Part shown: positions 1 through 8,500 of the stretch, piece after piece
How the letters are laid out: each line of letters begins with the position of its first letter
How positions within the stretch are numbered: the first letter of the stretch is position 1
Source of the DNA: JBFLVQ01 sp040758525
Lineage (GTDB): Bacteria > Acidobacteriota > Blastocatellia > Chloracidobacteriales > JADJPF01
Length of the DNA stretch: 17,232 nucleotides
Direction of reading: 5' to 3'
Assembly: GCA_040758525.1 (NCBI GenBank)
Contig: JBFLVQ010000126.1
Location: forward strand, 1 to 17,232
The notes under the pieces: model-generated
Told to the model about the DNA's origin: nothing
Database searches by the model: none
The model's input: the letters and a program-made list of their open reading frames with translations, nothing else
Program-made: the position numbers and the translations under genes

Positions 1-1
1 T

Positions 2-49
2 CGAGGAGAAATAGAGGAAGGAACTTATATTGTCGAAGTCTATTGGTAA
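2..49 (+). CDS. C-terminal end of an upstream gene (partial)
   Basis: Frame 2 is open from the window edge to TAA at 47-49 and reads GEIEEGTYIVEVYW at its end, which has the look of a protein C-terminus. The other two plus frames hit stops soon with less protein-like sequence. Only about 15 residues are visible, so no function can be given and the reading could be chance. Confidence 0.25.
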   Translation, partial: RGEIEEGTYIVEVYW

Positions 50-133
50 GCCCTTGATCATCGATACCTGGAGCTGATTGAAGTATCCACAAAGGAATAA
101 TTGAAGGCTAAAAAACAGTAAGAGGCTAGAACA

Positions 134-484
134 ATGCTTGAGAATATTCGTGAACTGCTAAGAAAATGGAAGCCACCAATTATCGATAAAAATCTCAACA
201 GAGATCTTAAACATGGCTGGTTGCTTCCCTACTTACTTGAACTCGATTACCTCTGCTGGCGACGTTGGGATTATTGGCTACGAACTATGCAAGCAGGCCA
301 GCTCCTTGATGAGCCTATTCCTAAAATCAAGTTCATTTGCGAAGGTACTACCGAAACTCACAAATTGCCAGCCAGGTATCATATCGAATCATGTCTTGAT
401 CTCATTGCTCGTAACTGGCTAGGGTGGTCTAGCTGGTCTGATATAGAGTACTTGTCGTGTTTCATGACATCGCTTACAAAGTAA
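134..484 (+). CDS. Trp-rich hypothetical protein, probably a truncated N-terminal region
   Basis: A 116-residue ORF rich in Trp and aromatics. The core HGWLLPYLLELDYLCWRRWD is followed by HIESCLDLIARNWLGWSSWS. From memory this pattern, with a CLDLI block followed by a Trp/Ser-rich SSWS motif, resembles the N-terminal region of some phage- or plasmid-borne proteins linked to N6-adenine DNA methylases. In those the motif is followed by a much longer chain. Here the match stops near residue 107 and the frame ends after MTSLTK, so the gene is likely cut just before 484. No strong Shine-Dalgarno precedes the ATG. The methylase link is a weak recollection, and the safe call is hypothetical protein. 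It lies 84 bp after the end of the previous reading frame, and its downstream neighbour is a transposase remnant. Confidence 0.45.
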   Translation: MLENIRELLRKWKPPIIDKNLNRDLKHGWLLPYLLELDYLCWRRWDYWLRTMQAGQLLDEPIPKIKFICEGTTETHKLPARYHIESCLDLIARNWLGWSSWSDIEYLSCFMTSLTK

Positions 485-543
485 TAATTGGGGCATGTCT
501 CACGACAACGCTTACAACAATCGATTAAACAGGAACAAATAAA

Positions 544-627
544 ATGGAGAGAGTGCAAGAAGACCAGATTTTAATGGGCTACGAGCACTCCTCCCAGACG
601 GAAACTAATGACAGTAAAAAGCCATAA
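544..627 (+). CDS. possible 27-residue peptide in the 485-679 gap
   Basis: The gap 485-679 holds no clear gene. One small ORF starts at ATG 544, with AGGAAC about nine bases upstream, and ends at TAA 625. The peptide is hydrophilic (MERVQEDQILMGYEHS at its start). It has no family resemblance and could be chance. The end of the integrase-type element should lie around 640-680. Confidence 0.15.
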   Translation: MERVQEDQILMGYEHSSQTETNDSKKP

Positions 628-679
628 AAATTATAAATGTTCTGCAAAGTTTGGCTGTCGGTATTTACCGTCTTTAGCT

Positions 680-1642
680 TCAAAAAATGTGCAATACATT
701 TACCCCCTTGGTTGAGCGACGGAACTGAGGCAACAAAGGTTGGACTCGTTCCGATATTTTATAACTTATCTTTTTAACCAAATGGGCTTTGGCTCGCTGC
801 GATGGGCGATAGTAAACGCACAAACTTTTTCGCCCAATATCTATCGTAGCCCAGACATATCTATAAGCCAAAGACTTGCTTACTTTGAAACACTCTCCCA
901 AGATAGCAATTTCACCTATCGCAGAAACCTTACGAATAAAGTGGATTCTGCCCGTCGTCAACGGCAATTTCTTCGGCAAAGATTTGATCTGCGATTTTGT
1001 CAAACAAGTTCTTTTCTTGCCTCACTGAGCTTGTGCAATGGTCAAACCCTGCAAGGCAGGCGGGGCATAAGTCTGATAGCATTGCAGGAACTTGCCGCTT
1101 TTTCCTTTGACTTCAGCAATACCGTGGCGAAAGTGGTTTTTATTCCAGAAACTAATTGCCCACAAATGGTTAATACCCTCGACCAGATAATTGCGCTTGG
1201 GTTCAGCCGGGGGAATGAAAATCAACTCTACGCCGAAGTACAAAGCCAATCGCATGAAATCACCGCCCAAACGCCATTTAATGCCTATCCCGTTAAAAGC
1301 AGAATCATTATCGATTTGCAGAAAATCAGGCAATCCCAACTCTTGCCAAGCTTGCAAAATGTGAGAGAGAGCCGCGACCGTACTTTTATCCAAACAAAGT
1401 GTTTGAGAAAGAGCATGGGTTTGTGTGTCAATGGTGTGAAAAACGAATATCTTCTCTCCACCTTTAAGATAACGCGCGGTCCAGTCCATCGCCTGCAAAA
1501 TCAAATCGGGCTTGAGCCGAGGAGCAGGATAGAAGATGGTTTTAACTTCTGGTTTACTTGGTACAATCAAGCCGGCAGATTTCAGCCAACGATTGATGGA
1601 AGAAACCGAAGGGGCACGCGACAACAAACGCCATTGAGTCAC
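680..1642 (-). pseudogene. Integrase-type DDE transposase, one in-frame TGA, N-terminus missing
   Basis: Read on the minus strand, two ORFs (1642-1022 and 1003-680) lie in the same frame. They are separated by a single TGA at 1024-1022, following ALQGLTIAQAQ. Before the stop lies an rve-type catalytic core: AMDWTARYL (Asp about 53), LQIDNDSAF (Asp about 111) and NYLVEGINHLW (Glu about 155). This fits the family of stand-alone integrase-like transposases with FIPPAEPKRN ahead of the Glu. After the stop comes the family's small C-terminal barrel (TTGRIHFIRKV, YVWATIDIG, LCVYYR). CGA to TGA (Arg to stop) is the simplest lesion. The helix-turn-helix N-terminus is absent: at about 1620 the sequence changes to an IS256 fragment in the opposite orientation, so the first few residues (MTQWRLL) are antisense to that fragment. 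The long plus-strand frame over 740-1645 is a shadow of this gene. Confidence 0.85.
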
Positions 1643-1827
1643 TAAATATGAGCTTGAGAAAGATTATTAAGAATCGTTCTCTGTTTCCTAACGATGAGGC
1701 TGTTATGAAGCTGCTTTACCTGGCCCTGCGCAACGCTAGCAAACGTTGGACTATGCCCATTAGGGATTGGCGCTTTGCTATGAATCAGTTCACTATTATC
1801 TATGGTGATAGGGTCCCTTTGTTATGA
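1621..1827 (+). pseudogene. IS256-family transposase, C-terminal fragment
   Basis: Starting around 1621 the plus strand reads TTNAIESLNMSLRK, then LFPNDEAV, MKLLYLALRNASKRWTMPIR, DWRFAMNQF and GDRVPLL, and stops at TGA 1825. This is the conserved C-terminus of IS256-type (mutator-like) DDE transposases, including the catalytic Glu of the NAIES motif. Only about 68 codons remain, and everything N-terminal is missing. The left boundary abuts the integrase remnant on the other strand at about 1620. The fragment keeps its natural stop and is followed by sequence typical of an IS256 terminus. Confidence 0.88.
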
Positions 1828-1840
1828 ATGGAGAATTAAT

Positions 1841-1863
1841 TTACACAAAGATCTTGACACGCT
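1841..1863 (+). repeat. Right-end terminal repeat of the IS256-type element
   Basis: Fourteen bases after the transposase stop, the sequence runs ttacacaaagatcttgacac and then gct. IS256-type elements typically end with a TTTACACAAA...TTGACAC terminus soon after the gene, so this is read as the right inverted repeat. The matching left end is not in the window. Confidence 0.55.
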
Positions 1864-1944
1864 CGTCGATAGTAACAGAGCTAAGAAATCGTGGAGTGAA
1901 AGACATTTTCATAGCCTGTGTTGATGGATTAAAAGGTGTGGCTA
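1863..1944 (+). pseudogene. IS256-family transposase, internal fragment
   Basis: Plus-strand frame: IVTELRNRGVKD followed by IFIACVDGLKG. This matches the central block of IS256 transposases (TEL-NRGV-D-LIACVDGLKGFPEAI), with the second catalytic Asp in VDGLKG. It belongs before the C-terminal block in the protein, yet here it lies after that block and after the terminal repeat. The match stops at about 1942, where the next transposase begins on the other strand. It must come from a second copy or a rearrangement. Confidence 0.75.
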
Positions 1945-2802
1945 CTTCCTCACTATTGGCTTTGATCTGTTTACGATCTGCTACTGCCCATTTCCATAGA
2001 TGTCGCCAGGCATTGTGTAGAATATGGAAATAATCATACTGAATCGCAACCTCTTTACCATAGACCTCTCTGATAACATTGTAGTAGGCTTTGCAACTAT
2101 CTATGTAGAAGGTTTTGATATCCAACCCTAATCCCTTGACACGCTTAAAGAATGGTTTAACTGTCTCTTCATCCCGCTTATCTACCTCTTGTGATGCTAC
2201 TATGCGCCGTGCTCATCTTTGAGTACCAGCAAACAGACATCCCTGCCATTGGGAAATAGTTCATCAAAATGGCCTTCCATTATTGGTTTCTGCTCATTTA
2301 GATTCTTAACAATTTCATCACCACTCGCTAATTGTGCAGCTACTTCTTCTACCCATCGATGCAGAGCTGATTTTGATACCTCTACGGCAAAGCGTTGTTG
2401 CAGCAGCTAGGCAACTCGTCGATATCCTATACCTGCTATTATCACCAAAAGCACGGCTGCTCTGATCAAGACTTCTGATGCTGCACGATCTGAGTCGATA
2501 CCTTTTACTTGAGTGGTAAAGTTGATGCGATTTCCTTCTTTATCAAAATAGTATCCATCCTTGCTTAATACTCGATATCTTATTGGCCATGCTAAGGCGC
2601 TCAACTCTTGTACTTCATAACTATTGTCTCGATACCAATTCAACTTCGTTTTTGTTGATATTCCTAAGCGCTGGTGATGATTTTCTTCACTTGTATCTAT
2701 TGTTATCACCAGTCTGCCATTTTCATATGCTCCGCTTATCTTACAATCTGGGTTACTTTCTATTACCTCTGTGCTGATCGGTACATTGACATAGACAGCC
2801 AT
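1945..2802 (-). pseudogene. DDE transposase of unassigned family, amber codon and frameshift, C-terminus lost
   Basis: On the minus strand the reading starts best at ATG 2802 (MAVYVNVPISTEV), with AAGAG about six bases upstream. It continues through YRVLSKDGYYFDKEGNRINF and IAGIGYRRVA to an in-frame TAG at 2409-2407. The same frame goes on as LLQQRFAVEVSKSALHRWVE, MEGHFDELFPNGRDV and LVLKDEHG. A one-base loss near 2200-2208 then shifts the frame, which resumes with VASQEVDKRDEETVKPFFKR, FYIDSCKAYYNVIREVYG, IQYDYFHI and NAWRHLWKWAVADRRQ-like residues. The order GHFDE ... KDEHG ... FYID ... DYFHI ... WRHLWKW fits a family of DDE transposases seen in IS-rich genomes, whose IS name I cannot assign. 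The C-terminus is replaced at about 1944 by an IS256 piece. Two separate lesions plus truncation make this a dead gene. Confidence 0.75.
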
Positions 2803-2908
2803 TTTGCTCTTCTGCTGCAATATTTTTTTGCAAGAGCAAGATCTCACTTTTCTCCTTCTTTTTCAACATCTTATCCTATCTTTTCTGCCGATTTTCTGGG
2901 ATAGACTC

Positions 2909-2978
2909 GATTATTAGAAGTGCTGTTAGGGCTTATCTCGCTAATCCTCTCTACTCCCTAACTGCGTAACTTCTAATA
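2909..2978. repeat. Imperfect inverted repeat between two transposase remnants
   Basis: attagaagtgctgttaggg at 2909-2927 is mirrored by ccctaactgcgtaacttcta at 2957-2976. The arms match at attagaagt and gttaggg, with three extra bases in the right arm. The pair lies exactly between two truncated transposases, so the arms may be the termini of one or two elements meeting head to head. 2803-2940 contains no other recognisable gene. Confidence 0.4.
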
Positions 2979-3177
2979 TTGTTACCAAAGCTAATCTCTC
3001 TGGCGATTCTGCTGGCCGTCCTGTATCGGAGAACAACGCGGCAAATTCTTCATCTTCATATATCGCTCCTAACTCATCTCTCATCTTTATATAGACATCT
3101 CCTTTTGCGAATGCCGCTTTTGCTACTTTTACTGTCTCCTTAGGTATGCCTTTTTTTGAATTAGGTCTTAGTGACAT
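2941..3177 (-). pseudogene. IS1182-family transposase, N-terminal fragment
   Basis: A minus-strand ORF of 78 codons with a good start: GGGGAAAAG lies about five bases before ATG 3177. Residues 1-68 (SKKGIPKETVKVAKAAF, VYIKMRDELGAIYEDEEFAA, GRPAESPERLALVTIL) match the N-terminal domain of IS1182-type transposases, which starts P-x-ETVRVARAAFPKGN, then RLRDELG, then DEDFA-LF, then GQPAE-PWRLALVTVLQF. After VTIL, at about 2974, the sequence turns into unrelated residues (EVTQLGSRED) and stops. The whole catalytic part is missing. The promoter and left end would lie in 3178-3250, where I see no terminus I can define. Confidence 0.85.
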
Positions 3178-3250
3178 ACTTTTCCCCGTGCTTTTATTTT
3201 ACCTACTCCTCTTTTTATAAATTACTAGTTATCTTTTGTCTATATTGCAC

Positions 3251-3634
3251 TTAAATTGAGTTTGCCAGCAGTATCGATCCTTCCACCCACAGCACAACTG
3301 CTGCACTCTTCCCCCGACAACCATGGACAATGGAGAGTCGAAAGATCTGGAAGCGGTCACCAAACACCGACACCCCATCCACGATTACGCTGATATCTTT
3401 ATCTGGCCAATTCTTTAATACTTGTGCCAGTATCATTTGATAGTACTACCAAACATCTACTTTCTCATTCATCAGCCATCGTCGAATTTTCCTTACCCGT
3501 GATTGCACTTTGGTTTGTCCGGGTATGCTCTGTGCTATCTTGCTCAGATTTACTGTTTCTTGCTCGATTATCCCTACTACGATCCAGAGCAGAATCTTCG
3601 AATGTCTGACATCCGAGTATTCAATTATGCTTTC
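3251..3634 (-). pseudogene. IS4-like DDE transposase, N-terminal half with in-frame TAG
   Basis: The minus strand is open from 3634 to an amber codon at 3448-3446, then on to 3251. Before the stop: LLWIVVGIIEQETVNLSKIA, then QSRVRKIRRWLMNEKVDVW. After it: YYQMILAQVLKNW, then ISVIVDGVSVFGDRFQIFRL and SIVHGCRGKSAAVVLW. This is the start of the catalytic domain of IS4-type transposases: a helical N-terminus, a RRWL motif, then the first catalytic Asp in VIVDG followed by YRGR-PLVW-type sequence. The chain ends at NSI near 3251, and the rest, including the Glu-containing YREK region, is missing. No clear start codon is visible at the upstream end. 3637-3773 contains no gene. It holds an imperfect inverted repeat (ggctgctgccc at about 3668 against agggcagcc at about 3727) that might be an element end. 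Confidence 0.7.
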
Positions 3635-3773
3635 CTATTTGCCTTCAATTCGGTTATATATTTGTTGGCTGCTGCCCATAGTGATGCCCCCTTTTTTCTG
3701 TATATGTGTTTAGGATCACCATTTTAGGGCAGCCTATATTTTCTTTTCAACGATCTGTACGGTAATCAGGCAG

Positions 3774-4754
3774 ATGTATAAAGGCGACATCCTGATCGTA
3801 GATGACGATATAAATGATCTTGAGCTGTTAAGTGAAATGCTTGCGGCTCACCAGTATGATATTCGTATCTGCAACAGTGGCCAGCGTGCGTTAGCCGCAG
3901 TAAAATCCTCGCCCCCAGATCTTGTCCTTCTCGATATAAACATGCCGGATATGAACGGTTATAAAGTGTGTCAACGCTTTAAAGCTGATCCTGACAGCCA
4001 ACACGTACCAGTTATCTTCATTAGCAGCAATAACGACATTATTGATAAGGTGCAGGCCTTCTCTGCGGGTGGCGTGGATTATATTACCAAACCATTTCAA
4101 ATCGAGGAGGTAGTAGCGCGCGTTGAAGCCCAGTTGAAGGTCGCGCGCTTGTCGCAACAGATCGAGATGCAGATGCTGCGCTACCAGTTGGATCCCCATT
4201 TTCTCTTCAATACGCTCATCTCGGTGCGGGCGTTAGTGCCGCTTGATAATGAACCGTTAAGAATGATTATCACGCAACTGTCGAATTACCTCCACTATAT
4301 GTTGATGAACGGCGAGCGCTTGGAGATCAGTGCTGAGGAGGAACTGGAAGCGGCGCAGAACTATCTCGCTCTTGAGAAGATCAGATTTGAAGATAAACTG
4401 ATCATTAAGACGGTAATAGAACCGCAATTGGGAAAATACCGGCTGCCGGCCTTTCTGTTGCAGCCGCTACTGGAGAACGCCGTTAAATATGGTATGAGAA
4501 CTAGCCCTACGCCATTGGCGATAGAGTTAGCAGCGTATCGCAAAGAGAGCGCGCTCTGCTTCTCTATCACGAATACTGGCCACTGGCTAAGAACGGAAGA
4601 GGAGTACTTCCCTGAGGCCGCAAGCCTAGGTGTGGGGCTGCAAAATGTCCGGCGCAGATTGAAGCAGTGCTATCCGGGCTGCCACGTGCTGAATATTGAG
4701 GAACTGCCCGGGCGGGTGCGGGTAACTGTGGAATTACCTGCTCGGGAAGAATAA
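3774..4754 (+). CDS. Receiver-LytS-like sensor histidine kinase (REC-His_kinase-HATPase)
   Basis: 326 residues, soluble, with no membrane segment. Residues 1-125 form a CheY-like receiver: acidic pair in ILIVDDD, phospho-acceptor Asp54 in LVLLDINMP and conserved Lys106 in YITKPF. Residues 130-326 form a LytS-type histidine kinase module: QLDPHFLFNTL with phospho-His about 142, N-box LLQPLLENAVKYG with Asn235, and glycine box LGVGLQNVRRRL near 285-296. The receiver N-terminal to a LytS kinase means the kinase is probably controlled by phosphorylation of Asp54 instead of by its own sensor domain. The start has no good Shine-Dalgarno (aggcag directly abuts the ATG), but no better in-frame start is visible. 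It is followed after five bases by the LytTR regulator, so the two are cotranscribed and almost surely partners. Confidence 0.93.
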   Translation: MYKGDILIVDDDINDLELLSEMLAAHQYDIRICNSGQRALAAVKSSPPDLVLLDINMPDMNGYKVCQRFKADPDSQHVPVIFISSNNDIIDKVQAFSAGGVDYITKPFQIEEVVARVEAQLKVARLSQQIEMQMLRYQLDPHFLFNTLISVRALVPLDNEPLRMIITQLSNYLHYMLMNGERLEISAEEELEAAQNYLALEKIRFEDKLIIKTVIEPQLGKYRLPAFLLQPLLENAVKYGMRTSPTPLAIELAAYRKESALCFSITNTGHWLRTEEEYFPEAASLGVGLQNVRRRLKQCYPGCHVLNIEELPGRVRVTVELPAREE

Positions 4755-4759
4755 TAGAA

Positions 4760-5485
4760 ATGTCCAATCGACTGCGTGCTCTGATAGTTGACGATGAACG
4801 GCTGGTCCGAGAGGATCTCCGGTTTCTGCTCTACAGCCATGATAGTATTGAGATCGTCGCCGAGGCTGACAGTCTTGGTCAGGCAGTGGCGGCACTCACG
4901 GCAACGGATATCGACGTGGTCTTTCTTGATATCCAATTGGGTAAGGAGTCCGGATTCAGCCTTTTTGATCTTATCGAGGTCAACTTTGAAGTGGTGTTTG
5001 TCACTGCCTTTGACAGTTATGCCATACGCGCCTTTGAAGTCAATGCCCTCGACTACCTGTTGAAACCGGTAGATCCAAAACGTTTGGCAGAGACCGTTGC
5101 ACGGCTGTCCAGACAGCGTAAAAACAGAGGGATAAAAGAGAAACAGCTCCGCTACGACGACTATATCTTCGTCCAGTCGGGCGGACGCGCAGGATTCATT
5201 AAGGTCAACACCATCGTCTCGATCAGAGCTAATGGCTACTACACTGAGATACAGACCGTTGGTGGAGAACGCCGGCTGATTCTGAAATCCTTGAAAGAAT
5301 GGGAGCAGTGCCTGCCCACGCAATATTTTTTGCGCATTCACCGTGCCTCGATTATCAATATCGAATATGTCGAACGTCTGGAACCCGTCTTCAAGAGCAC
5401 CTATGAGATCTATCTGCGCAACACCCCCGAGCCGCTGGCAGCTAGCCGCAAATACGCAGCGGAGCTGAGAAAAAGGTTCGATTGA
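4760..5485 (+). CDS. LytTR-family DNA-binding response regulator
   Basis: 241 residues. Residues 1-120 are a receiver: VDDER acidic pair at 11-12, phospho-acceptor Asp57 in VVFLDIQLG, Thr/Ala switch in VTAFDSYA and Lys102 in LLKPVD. Residues 130-241 are a LytTR DNA-binding domain: YDDYIFVQSGGR, IVSIRANGYYTEIQT, LKSLKEWEQCLPTQYFLRIH, then RASIINIEYVE and LAASRKYAAELRKRF. LytTR regulators of the AgrA/AlgR type bind short direct repeats near their target promoters. Translation likely couples to the upstream kinase: its final GGGAAGAA serves as ribosome binding site, five bases separate the genes, and the stop TAA is followed by TAG. The gene converges on the propeller kinase with only 18 bases between the stops. 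Confidence 0.95.
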   Translation: MSNRLRALIVDDERLVREDLRFLLYSHDSIEIVAEADSLGQAVAALTATDIDVVFLDIQLGKESGFSLFDLIEVNFEVVFVTAFDSYAIRAFEVNALDYLLKPVDPKRLAETVARLSRQRKNRGIKEKQLRYDDYIFVQSGGRAGFIKVNTIVSIRANGYYTEIQTVGGERRLILKSLKEWEQCLPTQYFLRIHRASIINIEYVERLEPVFKSTYEIYLRNTPEPLAASRKYAAELRKRFD

Positions 5486-5503
5486 TCGCTCTGTCCTCTA
5501 CGC

Positions 5504-8500
5504 TTAAAGCTCTTCCATCAAGAGGAGCAACTCATCAACCTGCAGGCTCTTGATACGCTGCTTCAGTTCCGCGGCCAGCCTGCTATCGTTACTAGCTAAC
5601 GACTCGGCGATCTCGCAGGCCGCACGGGTTCTCCCTTCCACTATGGTGCGGCGCAGTTGTCTGGTGAGCACAGCGGGTTGATCCTTTAACCAGGCAGCCA
5701 ACTCGCTGTCTGTCATTGGCACCGCGCTTGCGGATTGTGGTAAGCGGCGGGCGGGTATTACTGTAAAAGTAATGGCGAAGCGGAAGCGGCTGCCGCGCCC
5801 TGGTGCGCTCTCGACGCTAATATCCCCTCCCATCATGCGCACAAAGGTTCTGCTGATCGAGAGACCCAGGCCGTCGCCCTCTGCCGACTGCCGGCCGCTC
5901 TCCGTCTGCGCGAAAGGCTCGAAGAGGTTTTTCCGTTCCGCGGGGGCGATACCAAAGCCGGTGTCTTCAACCTCAAAGACCGTCTCCTCACTGGCTTGAT
6001 AGACACGTAGCGTGACACTGCCTTGACGGGTGAACTTTACCGCATTGCCTAACAAATTAATGAGCACCTGCTTCAGTTTGCTCTTGTCAGCACTTATTTG
6101 CACAGGCAACGCGGGCGATAGTTCAGCGCGGAAAGTGAGCTTTTTCGCCTCGGCTTGCGATTGGAAGATAGTTATCAGCTCTTCCAGCAAGAGGTGGAGA
6201 TCGAACTGTTGCTCGTTTAAAGTGAGTTTGCCGGCGTCGATCTTCGATAACGAGAGCACGTCATTGATCAGACAGAGTAGGTGCTCGCTGCTCTGCCTAA
6301 TTGTTATCAAGTATTTTTCTGCTTTCTCATCGATGTGGCAGTCGCGCGAAATAATCTGAGTAAACCCTGATATGGCATTGATCGGGGTGCGCAGTTCATG
6401 ACTCATGCTGGCGAGAAATACGGTCTTGGCCCGATTGGCCAGCTCTGATGCCTCGGCTCTCAACTCTATTGCCGCCAGCTTGCGTTGTGCGCGCAAGCGC
6501 TGGCCGCGCCAGTGTATTAGCCCCCAGCCAGCGGCGCTCGCTAATACGAGATAGCTGGCGTAAGCCCAAGGGCGCCGCCAGGGCGGTGGGTTAATCCTGA
6601 TCTTTAACGTGGTACCTTCTTCATTCCAGCGGCCATCGTTGTTTGATCCTTTCACGCGGAAGAGATACTCACCAGGTGTTAAGTTCGTATAACTGACATA
6701 GCGCCTGCCGCCAGCAATTATCCAGTCTCGATCCAGCCCCTCCAGCCGATAAGCGTACTGATTGCGCTCGGCGTTGGTGAAGTTGATAGCGGCATACTCC
6801 AGGGAAAAAAAGTTCTGCTGGTAGGAGAGTTCCAGTACCTTATCGGGCTGGGCGTTGCCCAGCGGGAGAATGGCGTTAGCTTTCGCCAGCGGCTTGTCAA
6901 ACACCTTGAAGGCGGTGATGTAGATCGGCGGCACGTACTGGTTTTCTTTGATCTGTTCGGGGAAGAAGCGGTTAAAACCCTGGCTGCCGCCGAAGAACAT
7001 CTCGCCGTCGCGGCTTTGGTAATAGGCGGGATAGTAGAACTCGTTGCTCTGCAGGCCGTCTCGCTCGTCATAACTCCTAACTGCGCCGGTGGCGGGATTG
7101 AATCTGCATAGCCCTTTATGAGTGGATAGCCATAGATTGCCTTCCTTATCCTCCAGTATCCCGTCGATACTGTCATTGGGCAGTCCGTCTTTTACAAAAT
7201 AGCTGGTAAATTTTTCTGTGTGGTAATCGTAGCGGTTTAACCCGCTGGACGTGCCTATCCAGAGCGTGCCGTTCGCGTCCTGATGTATCGCCATCACGCG
7301 ATCGTTGCTCAGGCTGGCGGGATCGTTGATATTGTGACGAAAATGCATAAAACTGCCAGTGCGTGCATTGAAGCGGTTCAAACCCGAAAAGTACGTGCCA
7401 ACCCAGATGGTGCCGTCGCGATCAACAAAGATCGAGTAGGTGTCACTGGAGCTGAGGCTGTCGGGCTGGCCCTGTTTATGATTGTAATGGATATCGCGAT
7501 CGGTTTCCGGGTTGTAGACATGCAGGCCGCGGCAGGCGACCAGCAGGTTTCCGGCGCGGTCTTCGTTAATGTCATGCACATAGTTGAGGGGCAGCGCCTT
7601 GCGCAGACGCGCTGGCAGTCGCGGATCGTTGCGGTAGGGTATAAAACGATTGTTACGTGCGTCGTAAAGGTTGACGCCGAGAGCGGTACCGATCCAGAGC
7701 CGGCCTTTGCTGTCCTGATAGATTGCGCTTATGGTGTCGGTGCTGATGCTGTGCGGGTCTTTAGGGTTATGCCGATAGACGATAAAACTGTCAGTGCGTG
7801 GGTCAAACCGGTTCAGCCCGCCACTGCGCGTACCGATCCACAAGTTGTTATCCCGATCTACTAAAATGGCATTAACTGCGCTGTCACTCAAACTGCCCGG
7901 CCGGTTCAGCTCAGCGCGATAACAGGCAAATTTCCGTTTGTTAGCGTCGTATCTGCTTACACCGCCGCCCCAGGTACCGAACCAGAGCGCGCCAGCGCGA
8001 TCCTCATATATTTTCAGTATACGATTACTGCTAAGACTGGTGGGATTGTTCCCTTCCGGCCGCAATACCTTGAAGCTGTCCGTGTCCGGGTCATAACGGT
8101 TTAGTCCCCCCATCCAGGTGCCGAACCAGAGTGTGCCGGCGCGGTCCTGATGGATGCTGCGGATATCGCCGCTGCTGATGGCGCGCGCATCTGCTCGATC
8201 AGGGCGGTAATGCCGAAATAGGCCGGTCTGCGTGTTAAAGCGATAGAGTCCGCTGCCACCCATTGCCAGCCAGATATCGCCCGTGCTGTCCACACACATG
8301 TCATGGACGCTTTCCCAGTAGGGCAAGGGAAAGACCGGCACAGGCGGGCGATAGACCTGAAAGCTATCGGTGGCCACGTCGTATCTGTTGAGTGCCGGGC
8401 CGCTTGTGGCGATCCAGAGCTGACCGCGGCTATCTTCACCGATCTTCATCACGGTATCGTGGCTCAGACTGCCGGGATCACGCGCATTATGGCGATAGAC

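Noticed and set aside
740..1645. 301-codon plus-strand ORF
   Set aside because: It is antisense to the integrase-type transposase. It has no family features, and the minus strand carries clear catalytic motifs.
5486..5503. Terminator between the convergent LytTR and propeller kinase genes
   Set aside because: There are only 18 bases and no stem with a T-run is visible.
7283..7864. 193-codon plus-strand ORF inside the propeller kinase
   Set aside because: It is a shadow caused by the repetitive codon pattern of the propeller repeats on the opposite strand. The same applies to the other frames in 5504-9193.
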